64,000 nucleotides of DNA from Rhizophagus clarus (Eukaryota; Glomeromycota; Glomeromycetes; Glomerales; Glomeraceae). The DNA lies in NCBI GenBank assembly GCA_015698045.1, contig BLAL01000169.1:496001-560000 (forward strand), read 5' to 3'. The position numbers were made by a program, and so were the translations under genes. Within the stretch, counting starts at the first letter, position 1. Each line of letters opens with the position of its first letter. Positions 33,989 through 45,024 of the stretch are shown one piece after another. The notes below the pieces were generated by a model. That model searched no databases and was not told where the DNA came from. It was given only the letters and a program-made list of their open reading frames with translations.

Positions 33989-34638
33989 CCCTATAAAAAA
34001 TAAATGTCCGGAAAATGTTATCAAAAATGTCTGGAAAATGTCCAGAATAAATCTGATGTGTCCGGAAAATGTCCACTTTTTTGGTACATGTCTGACACAC
34101 TTCTGATACTTAAAATTTTGACATGTCCTAACTTTGTCCAGAATTCATCCAGTATTTGTTCGGTATAAAATTTTGGACAAATTCCAGACAGTTAAACCTG
34201 GACAAATTCTGGACATAGCAAAAAAACCAGATAGACAAATTCCGGACATGAAAAAGTTCAGGACAAATTCTGGATACTATTTCCAAAAAAGGATAAATTA
34301 ATTTTGTAAAAAAATGCAAAAAGCATAAAACTGACATTCAAAATCTTTTCTGTCGTACTAATTAAAATTGCAGAGCAGGCAAAAATACTATATATCTATG
34401 ATATAAAAATTCTGGGTTAAGGAATAATGATGATCATCTATCCATTGATCATCTTTTGTGGCAAAATTTTACAAAAATACATTTCTGGACAATTTCAGGA
34501 CAAATTCCTAATATCCCGGAAATGCAGTGTTTTCGGAACAGTTTCCGGACACACAGTGTCCAGAATTTCCGGACAATTATTTAGACAATTTTTCTGGACA
34601 TTTTCTGGACATTATCCGGACACATATTTTTTATAGGG
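33989..34638. mobile_element. MITE-like element, about 650 bp, with CCCTATAAAAAATA ends
   Basis: The left end starts CCCTATAAAAAATAAATGTC and the inverted right end starts CCCTATAAAAAATATGTGTC. Both continue into CCGGA followed by AATGT. TTG occurs immediately outside each end (33,986-33,988 and 34,639-34,641), a possible 3-bp target duplication. Inside, TGTCCGGAAAATGTCC-type motifs recur in direct orientation on the left and inverted on the right, and GGACAAATTC motifs recur in the centre. There is no transposase. Confidence 0.65.
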
Positions 34639-35240
34639 TTGTTAATGTTGGTAAAATAAGGAATTTAAGAATTTTACGCGTAAGTTAAGTTAATTTTTTT
34701 AAATATGTAAAAATAACCTTTGTAATTTGGTATATAAATACATCAAATATATATGTTAAGCCAAGTTTTGTTTATTATTATTGCAGAAATGTATCTTTCA
34801 GTACGAATTCCATATAAAAACGTATTCATTTTTTATGGAACTAAGTAGGTTCATTGTTAAAATTAAACATAACCATAGATAGATTCTTAAATGAGTATTT
34901 TTCTTTTAAATTAATTTTCCAGAGGTTTACTTTATTTAGCTTGAGACTTTTATATGAAAGGTAAACTTCCATACAGATATTTTATGATATTTCTAGAATT
35001 TTAGAAGTTTCCAGATATACATTTCTAAATAACATTTTCCAGAATCATGTATCATTAAAAGTAGGATGTGAACACGAAAAATTTATAAAATTAATGCACG
35101 AAATAGCTATAATTTATAAATGACTATTATAAAAACTATAAATAATTTTATCGAACTTTATATTTTTTACAAAGGATTTTTATTTATTATGCATAGAAAT
35201 ATAAAAAAAACCTTATAATACATTTTTTTTAAAAAAAAAA
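34639..35240. other. Intergenic region, no gene recognised
   Basis: AT-rich sequence downstream of the BTB gene. Nothing was recognised. Confidence 0.45.
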
Positions 35241-36778
35241 TTATTCTTTAATTACACTGAATACTTCAATTTCCTCAACAATATCTGACTGGGCTCTACC
35301 AAAAATGTTTTCATAATTGCTAATACTATATCCAATACAAAGATTTAGTTTATTGATATATAAAATACCTCCAAAACTAAAGAGACTTTTCCGATTCTGG
35401 TGATCATATACAGAATAGGATGGATTAGTTGTCCTACCAATTTTCATATTATTATGCATATCTTGATAATCAAAAGAAAAGACAAAAGTTTCTGTTGAAT
35501 ATAACCATTGATTAATTCTTCCTGCATATCCAATTGGATTATAACCACCATAGATATCTTTTGATTGAACTTTTATCAATATAATAAGTGGTCCTTGTCC
35601 ATTACATTTATCATAAAATATTATGTTATTTAATCCATCACGACTCATTAAGTAAATAAGATTGAATTTATAATTACTGTTATTTGTAAAAGACGTACCA
35701 TTTCTATCAATCCAATTAGAAATAACATTTGCAAGTTTAGGATTAATGATCGTTGATGTTAATTTTTCTGATTTACTTTTACGAGGTGGTAAGGTTATAG
35801 TTTTTGGCAATGATTTGTCTGTACGAGGTGGTAAAGTTGTGGTTTTTGGCAAAGTTTTTATATAGTAGAATTCTTCCAATTCCTCATAAATATGATGAGG
35901 AATAGCAGCTTTATAAGGACGAATTTTATCAAAAAAGTCCTCAGGAGATATTTCTACAAACCGAGTAAGAGGAACAAATAGATTTAAAGTTTTATTTAAT
36001 GCTTCATAATTTTCATTATCCCATTTGTTTTATCACTATTCTTGCTTTCCAAGCCAGGTGTTTGTTCAATACCCCATTTAATTAAGCAATCCCAAGCAGC
36101 AATTTCTTCAATTTGCAAATCATCTCGTTTAAGTAAATCAAAAAGGATATCCTTATCTAAAAAAGGAAACTTTTTCGAGGAGATGAATGATTGTGGATCT
36201 TGACAGATAGATTCAAGACAATGATCTTGCAATTTCTTGCAACTAGTAAGTTGAAGCACAGTATGGAGAACAAGAACAAAATTTTTTTGAACCCAGCTAG
36301 TTTGTTTTTCGATCAAATAATCTTGAACATGGTTGAATAATTCTTCAATTAATAATTCATCAGATGAAACTAATAAACCAAGAATGTCTTCACCCGGTTG
36401 TTTTGTTAAATCAAGCTCACCGGTATAAATATATCTTAATAAATAAATAATACAAGAATTTTTTTTTTAAAAAAAAAAGTAAAATTTAAAATTAAAATTA
36501 AATAATAAAAATTTTTTTCTTACTTCACAACTAAGTCAAAAACACTTGGTGTGATATTCGGTTTATTAAATATAATCATATTATCTTTTTTTTTGAAATC
36601 CAATAGTAGAAAAAGCACTTCTAAAATAAGGAGAACGAGCACGTAAAATTACCGAATGTGCCCTAAATTCTTTTGTATTGTCATTCTCACCAACTTGAAT
36701 AACAACATTAAAATCATCAGCACCATTTAATATAAGGGATAAATCTTTTGAGAGACCGGAATAAAATGTTGAAGTCAT
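35241..36778 (-). pseudogene. BTB-BACK-TLDc protein gene with two homopolymer frameshifts
   Basis: Two exons (36778-36524, 36434-35241) have GT-AG borders at the same place as in the intact 58-kb paralogue. Exon 1 encodes a BTB domain (FNVVIQVGEN, RAHSVILRARSPYFRSAF). Exon 2 encodes YIYTGEL, a BACK-like region (FDLLKRDDLQIEE, CLIKWGIEQTPGLE) and a C-terminal TLDc-like domain (NWIDRNG, KFNLIYLMSRDG, VEEIEVFSVIKE). One base too many in an A run near 36,588 and one too few near 36,023 break the frame. Such proteins often act as substrate adaptors of Cul3 ubiquitin ligases. It is either a recent pseudogene or has consensus errors in homopolymers. Confidence 0.75.
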
Positions 36779-37239
36779 TATTGAAAATTTTTTAACTTTA
36801 AAAAATATGCCAAAAATTTTTGGTGAACCTAAAATTCTCTCATTATAAACCTGATTTTGGGCTACCCTGCATTATTTGTGGAACCGAAGGCCTAAATAAT
36901 CGGTTCAAAAATTAACCGGATAATCTTATTTCAGGTTGGAGTTGACAATACACTTAATTCTGGGTTAACTCCGGCTAAAATTGGATAATTATTGAATTTC
37001 ATCAATATGACAATAAAGAATTTAACTTTATTCATAATATCACACTTTACTTTTTCATGCTTATTATCTCAATGGAACCTGTTAAAGTCTATTCTGTTTT
37101 TCATATTGTAAATCTTCATAATTCTTTCAATGTTCGCAACAACATAAAAAATGTAGCAAGTATTGTAAGAAGTTGAATCCTGATTTTTGGATTCAAACAA
37201 TCAAACCTTAGTTTGTAACTCCTAATTTGACTTTTTGAT
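36779..37239. other. Intergenic region, no gene recognised
   Basis: Short AT-rich region containing the BTB gene promoter. It has several AACCGG-type motifs near 36,900-36,980. Confidence 0.4.
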
Positions 37240-38069
37240 TTAAATTTTTAAGTAAGAAGAAAATTTTTTTTCGAAATTCTTTGTAACCGCTTTCATACCA
37301 CCTTTATTATTATATATTCTAATCAAATTTTCATTATAAACTTCTATTGAGCTATGTTCTCCAACCACTTTTTTTATTGCTAATTTTTTTACAACATGAT
37401 CCAATTTATAAGGAGCTGCCTCAGGATTGTATTTTAAAGCAAGGCTTGCAATGGCTAATTCCTGTATAGCACTTGCCATAATTTCATCAGATTTTCTTTT
37501 CTAAAATTGATGAAGTTTAATGTCAATGTTTGATAAAGTCAATATTTTTAATAGATTTTATATATTGTAAAAATTTTTATAATTTATTCATTTACCATAT
37601 TTTTTTCTTCGATTAAATCTTTCCAATATGTGTGCAATTCATTCTTAAGACGTTCTGATTTTACCTACATAAAAAATGATGTTGTAAATAATGGATTAAC
37701 TTTTAAGAACATCTGCCTATAATAGAAGCCAGTGTTCCGACTAGGGTATTAAAAATCATACTCTTTTTTTTAAAATATTGAAAGTTGTTCTTTTTAGCTG
37801 ATCTCTAGCTTTAGTCAAAAACCGATCAGACCAAGATTTATCAAGGCTCTTCCAGTCATTTGAAGATACTGAATTAATGACAATATCACGATATTGTATT
37901 AAGAATTCATGATATGATAAGTTGCTCTGTTCCTTCAAATAAGATATAAGAGCTAATAAAAATCAAATTTATTAATTGAAAGATTTGATTACAAGAATAC
38001 TGATGAATAAAATTGTAAAACAAATAAAATTTTACCATCATTATAGCCATGAAATTTATGTGTATTCAT
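37240..38069 (-). CDS. Four-exon gene sharing the N-terminal module of the bromodomain/nuclease family, 184 aa
   Basis: The exons 38069-38036, 37952-37762, 37664-37596 and 37500-37240 join with GT-AG borders in phases 1, 0 and 0. The first part (ALISYLKEQSNLSYHEF, YRDIVINS, WKSLDKSWSDRF, LHTYWKDLIEEKN) aligns with residues about 19-115 of the 15.9-kb gene (ALVSYLNES, NRDVISAS, WQSFDITWYKRF, LQAYWEGVIKE), and its first two introns have the same phases. The C-terminus is different: no bromodomain or nuclease, but a short helical segment (MASAIQELAIASLALKYN) and a basic tail. Its function is unknown. The shared module may be a protein-interaction or DNA-binding domain. Confidence 0.7.
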
Positions 38070-39059
38070 ATTTGATGTATTTGATAATGTATTTATTATT
38101 TATGATATAAATTTGAAAGAGATAGGAAATTCAACGAATTTTTTAAGTATTTATCTTAAATACAAAAAATAGACTAAAGCGCAACTCAATATTAAGCTAT
38201 TTTAGCTTTTAAGAAAAAGAAATGATAAATATATTCTGGCAATAAAGTTTACTGTAATAATGTATGCATGGTTCTATGTAATTGTATAATAATTTGTCAT
38301 GTTTGAATTTAATTTGTTGAATTAAGTTAAGCTTACTAATAATATATTTTTTATTAGTCAAGAGTTATATTAGCCACAATATGGAGAATGATTGGCTGTC
38401 ATTGTGTCACTGCGTGGCACAATGACAGCAATCATTAAAAATATTTAATATTGAAGAACAATCATGATTGAAATAGTTTATTTAATAGTTTAACAAGATA
38501 TATTTGATAATTAAATCGATAAGGTATATAAAGATGCGTAGACCTAGCTAGTATCTTTATTAATAAAAAGATAAATTATTTCATCAATAATTAAGATTTT
38601 ACCAAGATATGATGGTAAATTAATAGTCTCGAAATTCATTAAAATTTAAATATTTACGGAGACCAACGTAATTAAAAACAGGTCTTTGATAATTTATCAA
38701 AAAATTAGTTCCTTGACCTGATAAATAATTTCTTGAATCATCTGATAAATACGAAATTATTACTTCTAATAATATTTTTTTTTCTTTTCAATAATTTCCA
38801 AAGATTCTTCCATAAAATTGGAATAATTATTTCACACAAAGTTTTATTAAGGTAAGGCATGAAATAAGGGTTTTCTCATTAGCTTGTAATTCTTGGAAAA
38901 TTAAGTAAAAAATATCTTCGTTTAATTTGTACATTGCTAAAGGTGCAAAAGGATTCAAATGATACAATTTTTATGTCATGCATGTCGTACGATAGTACTC
39001 CGGCACAAGGCATTTTGTGTCAAATATCACGTGAAATTTTGCAATTACTGGTCTTTTAT
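38070..39059. other. Intergenic region with one strong hairpin
   Basis: AT-rich region. It contains the hairpin at 38,387-38,436; no gene was recognised. Confidence 0.45.
38387..38436. other. 50-nt hairpin with about 20 paired bases
   Basis: AATGATTGGCTGTCATTGTG pairs with CACAATGACAGCAATCATT, with one bulge, and TCA/TGG continue the stem around a short GC-containing loop. It could be a tiny palindromic element or the stem of a small RNA precursor. Confidence 0.7.
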
Positions 39060-39070
39060 CATATAGGCGT

Positions 39071-39518
39071 GCGTCTATGGAATGCAGATGTTTAACGTAA
39101 AAGCTAAACTGTTTGATGTTTAAGGTTAACTAAATGATTTGCCTATACCGTCAAATGATTTGCTGTTGCCGTCAACCGTTTGACTTATAGTTAAATTCTT
39201 TGCCAATACTGTCAAACAGTTTTATGATATGAAAATAATTTTCCATATTTGGTTAAAATTCAATTGGTATAATTTACGTAATTCTATAAAAGAAATTTTC
39301 TTTTTTAGGTCTCGTGAGATCCCAAAAGAGCTTATTTCATTTGTAGGGAAATTATTTATAAAATTCAAAAGATTTGCATTTAATAACACATTAATGACAA
39401 ATGGTTTATATTTAACACCAGATGCTTTGTACTTTAAAGTAAATGATATAGCTTTTAACGTCAAAAGGTTTGACTTTTACGTCAAACATCTGTCTACTCC
39501 GGCATTCCATATGCGTCA
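39071..39518. mobile_element. Foldback/MITE-like element with imperfect inverted repeats
   Basis: The left arm 39,071-39,109 (TATGGAATGCAGATGTTTAA then CGTAAAAG) matches the inverted right arm 39,467-39,518, which has a 10-base insert. GTCAAATGATTTG and GTCAAACAG motifs recur near the left arm and inverted near the right one. The ORF at 39,229-39,594 runs out of the element and shows no known domain, so I treat it as spurious. Confidence 0.5.
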
Positions 39519-39853
39519 GCTAAAAAGGAGGAAAGCTCATATGATGCAAATTAATGATGTGATACTGATGTGCTTCTTTTTTTCATTTCTGTGAAATCTG
39601 ATTGAACGGTATTGGATAAATAGTTTAGCCGTTAAATCTCCCCTTTTACATACTGTAATTATTGTTGATAATCGTAAAAAACTTTTTCAAAATAATGAAT
39701 ATTTAACCCAACTTTGCAATATCCCATATTTATTAAAGTATAATAATAAGTTCGGAAACTCTATCAATTCTTGCGTTACACTAAAATATTAAATCTTTAG
39801 AAATTGAAATTTCGTTTAAATTATTCAATAAATTTAATTTTATTGACTTATCT

Positions 39854-39897
<44 letters not shown>

Positions 39898-40629
39898 ATA
39901 ATAACGCTTCTTTGAGTTACAAATTTTATGCTTTTATTAAACCTTTGTTTAATATGTAGTATATGTCCACTTTACACTTTTATTGTAAAATTTTAGATAT
40001 CTTGGATAAAATTCTGATTATAAATGGAAACAGAAAGAGACTCGCTTTTTAGAGTCTTCTATTTTTACATTAAAAAATAAAATTTATTTTAATCAAAAAT
40101 TTCATTTTATTTTTATTGTTCCACATGAACGTTAATAATGTTGTGAATTGTACCAAAATTTCATGTTTTGAAATATAAACCTTTTAAAATACCATCACCA
40201 CGTGTTAAAATCATAAATTCTTAAATATCTGGAGCAAAGTTTGCAAATTAATTATTTATCAAATTATTTAAGCAAAGTACATTGTCTCTAAATAAAGTTT
40301 TATTCATTTGCTAATTTGAAATGTTACAAGTATAAACTCCTTTAGTTTGTAATTTATTGAAACTTTTCTTGATCAACAACCGGTTAAATTACTTAATCCA
40401 AGAAATAAAATTAATAAAATCTTGAAAATAATAAAAGAAATTTTAAATTTCCCGTTGAGAAAGCATATAACACTTTTTGGACATTTGTAATTGGGTATAT
40501 TTATTTATGAGATGATGTTTGTAAATTCAGAAATCGTATAAATTACTAATATCCTAATTTTCATTAATAAATTACAAATAAATGAAAAATAGCAAAATTT
40601 CAAAACAATTATTGATTATCGTATATAAT
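39519..40629. other. AT-rich region with a 37-base A run
   Basis: A(37) lies at 39,859-39,895. No gene was recognised. Confidence 0.5.
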
Positions 40630-40960
40630 AAAAAAGTACTCCGGCCCTGCCACAAAGGGACTTCCTAAGAAGTGCACTATGCTCCACCCTGCAATTTCGC
40701 ATAGCACCATGCCGGCCCACAACCAACCGGTCCTATCGCAGGACTGCAGCAACAAACTGGTACCCACGAACTTACTAAAAGCAAGCGCCTATGCTCCAAC
40801 CCTCGCATAGTACTATACCGCTCCGAAAAATTCCCAACCAGCCCTACTGTGAGACTGCAGCAAAGCTGGTACCCACAGGCTTACAAAGTAAGCACGCTAT
40901 GCTCCCTCCCATGCATAGCATCATGCTGCTCCAAAAAAGTCCCAATAAGTAAGAAAAGCG
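40630..40960. repeat. GC-richer island of tandem repeats, about 110 bp, 2.6 copies
   Basis: CTATGCTCC blocks occur at 40,677, 40,789 and 40,897. Each is followed by a second GCATAG, CATGC or CCGGCCC-like segment, then GGACTGCAGCAA...CTGGTACCCAC and CTTAC.AA. Base composition is clearly higher in GC than the surroundings. A short relative (TAAGCGTGCGCTCCCTGCTTAGCATAG-like) is seen near 59,405-59,435. It has no coding potential and no clear tRNA-type internal promoter, so the origin is unclear. Confidence 0.65.
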
Positions 40961-43900
40961 GAAAGAGAAGATATACATGAAAGAAAGGAAAAAATGGAAA
41001 AGATAACGTACCCACCCACCCTCCTAAATAAAAGAAAAGGAATAAATGAAATAATAAACAAGAAATCAAAATAGAAAAAGTAGATAATAAACGTGAAAAA
41101 AAACAAAATAATAAAATAAATAAACTATATTATTTTAAGCGAAAAAGAAATTTTCTTTTTAAATAAAATTTTCTTAAAGACAAAATTTTCTTAGACAGAT
41201 TTTTTTTTTTTTTTTTTTTAGATTTTTTTTTTTTTTTTTTTTTTTTCGTTGAAAAAAATGAAAAGAGGGAAAATGGGTCTTTTTATATAATTTTATGTTA
41301 TACAAGCTAGAATAAAAAAAATTGTTCATACACAGTAAAGCTCCGTCATATTAAAATCATAGTAAATACAACACATGAAAATTCGCAATGATTCATATTG
41401 AAGCACAAATAAACTAAATGACTCGTCAAAATTACATATTTACGATGACTCATCTAAATTTAATATTATTAATATTGAATTTTTTTTTTACATCATTGCA
41501 AACTTAACATCACGCGATCACATGATTATTAGTAGATTGGTTTGTGTACTGTATTATTATTATTATTTTTTTTTAATTATATTGAATTTTTGTCATTTGT
41601 TCGATTTATTTTCCAATAATGATTTTAACTACCTTGTAATATAGATTAAAAAAAAAGATAACGTAACATTTGATAAACTTAGATAACATTGTATATACTG
41701 TATTTGTATATACAAGTTATCAACAGTTACATTTATTTACTAAATATAATTCCGGCTGACTCCATAGATTAGGGAAGTATGTTACGTATGTGAATAATTT
41801 TTCGTAATCATTATATACTAAGTATAGCACCAGTTCTTCGATAATTTTGGCCAAAGCTTGTTAGTTTAGTATCATGGACCATATTTTTTTTTCTATCAAC
41901 ACCATCTATTTAGAAATTCTTAATTTGCATAAAAATACAACATTATTTCTAAACAAAATACTTATGTGAACTAGCAAAAAATTAAAAGCGTAGCAATAAA
42001 TGATTACAAAAATAAATTTGCTTCATAATTTCGTAAATATCAATTATTACTTTGATGAAGGGATGGTAATAGTAAATAAAACATAGTATTAGAAAATACA
42101 TTCAAGACCCAAGCTAATAAAAAACAGGTTAGATCAGGCGCAGGTCACACAATTCAAAATTATTTATTTATACGGGGGATGTGTCAAATAGTTTTGGCCA
42201 GATCGAAGATGTAACCATGTAATCAGTAGTTATAGTGTTTTTAACCTCAAAAAATTAAATTGAAATTGATTTAGGACTGAGACTTTTTGGAATTTAACAT
42301 TTGGATAACGATTTGTTGTATTTTTTCAATGAGCTGGTACAGTAAGTTAAATAAATGTCAATTATAAAAAATTGTTATTAGTTATCTAATTTAAATATTT
42401 ACAAAAGATAAATTAAAGTCTAAATATGATCTAATTTAATATTGATAGTTTGATCAGGTAGTTGAATAGCGACTAAAATTATCAGAAATATTTTTTATTT
42501 ATTTATTTACTCAAAAACTTTGCAGCAAAACTGCTTGGTATCTACAAAGTAAATGCCTATATCAAATACAATTAACTAATAATATTTTTCTCTTTTTTTT
42601 CCCTTTCGATCGAACATAAAGTCTCCTTTTTGAGCTTCTAAACATTTTAATCGCTTTATACGTGTTCGTTACTGGACTATGCTAATTGCATGTTTTCGTT
42701 GCTATATTTACTAATACATGAAGCAAAAAAACACATGGTATTTTGATGGAAAAACGAACTATTTTCGGACAAAAAAACTGTCTGTCTATATAAATCATTC
42801 TTATATCTTTTCTACTTTCTTTTGCTTCTCGAATAATCTGTCTCTGCTCTCCTCATTTGCTTTTGCAAAAGGGTTTTGACATTCTCACTCCTTGCCAGAA
42901 ACCTTCGATACATTTCAAGCGGGTCATTGTTAATCTTGTACCTTTACATGACTTTGGTTAAATTTTCGGGTCGTCATAATCTTTTGCCGTCCTGATCTTC
43001 CTTAACCGATCATCTGATTGGTCCGCATGCACGTTTATCGTAAAATTTGCTGCGACAACTCGGAATTTTGCGTCCAAAAGACTACTTCCCTTTCTAGACA
43101 TTAGTTCATATTTTTACGTTTTTAATATTTAGAGGATCATCTTACAACACCACCCTCAGATATAATTGCATTCCGATGTTCCCTTTTTAGCATATTCCGA
43201 CCACTATATACGGAAATGTAATATAATATACCTAGCTAATTTGAATGTACGGGAAATTAAAAAATTTTAAATAACACGATTATTTGGCAGCACAAGAAGT
43301 TGTACGATTTTCTATAATAGATAATCATTCATATAATTTATTTCCGATAAGGGGAAATATTTATTTGAATACGTTTTAAAATAACTTTTTGGAGTTTAAA
43401 ATGTGTAACTAAAATTGATACAGTATTCTTTTTTTGAGATATTTGCTCGTGGTTAAATAAATATATTTACATGTTGTGTATTATGTGTATTTTTAAGTAA
43501 TTGAATTCCGGGTTATCATTAACCAACTCGAAAAGGTAGGTTCTAAAGCGATTTGATTTGTACATTGTAAGGGCAAGATTCCTTGGAATTTTACAACCAA
43601 TTTACTAGTGTAAGTGCAGGAATAGACGTAGTTTTATTGATGGAATTGACATAATTTTAAATGTATAAACCTTTCGAACAAATGAAACGTAACGGCAATA
43701 ACGCGCGTACGGGTTTGTCGAAGCAGAGTCACATGGTGATGGCGAATCGAAAAAAGGAAATGATTTCAAGACCATGTCGAAAAAGAAACATAAGAAGATG
43801 GAGGGCCAAAGGAGATTCTTAGTGTATTAACTGGCATTTTGAAACTTATAAGATAGGTTTTTTATTTTTTTTTATTGTATGTTTAAATAATCTCCCTAGC

Positions 43901-45024
43901 TGTAGTTGTTCCTTTGGTTTGAGCAACAATGTTGGGAAGAATTCATTTGAACGCGGAAGTAAGTATATAGGAGGATTAGATAGTTTTAGCTTAGGTTATC
44001 AGTGGTGATTCACTTGTTTTTATTGTATAGATAATGACTAAGCTTCATTTGTAAAACCTAATTATTGATCTTACATCAAGAGAGAGATTAAAAAAAAAAA
44101 AGATTTAAATGTATAAATGTTTATCATTTGATTGGTCCATCCATGACCTAAAACTTATAAGTTAGAATGATTGGTTTGTTCATTGTTGAATGAGCATTTG
44201 ATTGTTGAATGAACATTTGATCGATCAAGTGAGAATTCGTGTAATGATTAAAGGAACCAATAAGAATTAATTTAGTTGTAGGATTAGGCACCAAATTATA
44301 TATTAAAAGAGCAAAACTTTATTAATAAATTTTCGAGTTCAGAATAATATGTAATTTGTTATTTTCAAATGAAGGCACAGTCGGAGCCCTCAGATTCTAC
44401 AACATATAGTTGTAATCACATGGGTAATGAAATGGGTTTGGAAAAGACGCATTAGGTGAAATAGAAATAACAAACGGGTTCTTGAAAAGAGATTTAGAGG
44501 CACAATAAAAAACATCATATCTTCTTTAAAAAAAAATTTAACCTCACTTAAATACGTAATAAACTGTAGAGTGTTTAAGAGGAACGAAAAAAAACCCCTA
44601 AAGTATTTGTGAAGTTTACTTCAAGGGTTGTATGAATTCTATTTGGTGGTAAATAAGAGAAAAGATGAAGTTAATATGGGAGAGAAATCGTAAGCTATTA
44701 GTAAAAACTTGGACTGAGTGACCAGTGGAAAGCTTAATATATTGAATATCATATATGATATGACCAATATGACCATTTAATAAACGAATTTTAGTCACAT
44801 GGTTAACCAAATTCCTGTAACTTAAATTATTTATTTATACAAAATAAATAAAATAGAATAATAGAATATAACAAAAATAATAACAATGAAATATATGCTA
44901 TTATTAATAAGAAAAAGTAATAAAATAATAAAGAAAAAAATATTTAAAATATATAGTATAAATGATAAAATAATATTTCTGCACACATGGTTACGACAGC
45001 AACGTTAAAAAAATCAAAATGATA
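40961..45024. other. Long AT-rich intergenic region
   Basis: Two T runs of about 20 bases lie at 41,200-41,246. CT-rich sequence is found near 42,590-42,900. A small basic ORF at 43,682-43,822 is listed separately. No other gene was recognised. Confidence 0.5.
43682..43822 (+). CDS. Small, highly basic ORF, 46 aa (doubtful)
   Basis: The ATG at 43,682 begins MKRNGNNARTGLSKQ, followed by Arg/Lys-rich sequence (NRKKEMISRPCRKRNIRRWR) and TAG. Local composition is less AT-rich than the surroundings. There is no recognised domain or neighbour relationship. It may be chance. Confidence 0.15.
   Translation: MKRNGNNARTGLSKQSHMVMANRKKEMISRPCRKRNIRRWRAKGDS

Noticed and set aside
39229-39594. 121-aa ORF
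   Set aside because: It overlaps the inverted repeat arm of a MITE-like element and shows no domain.
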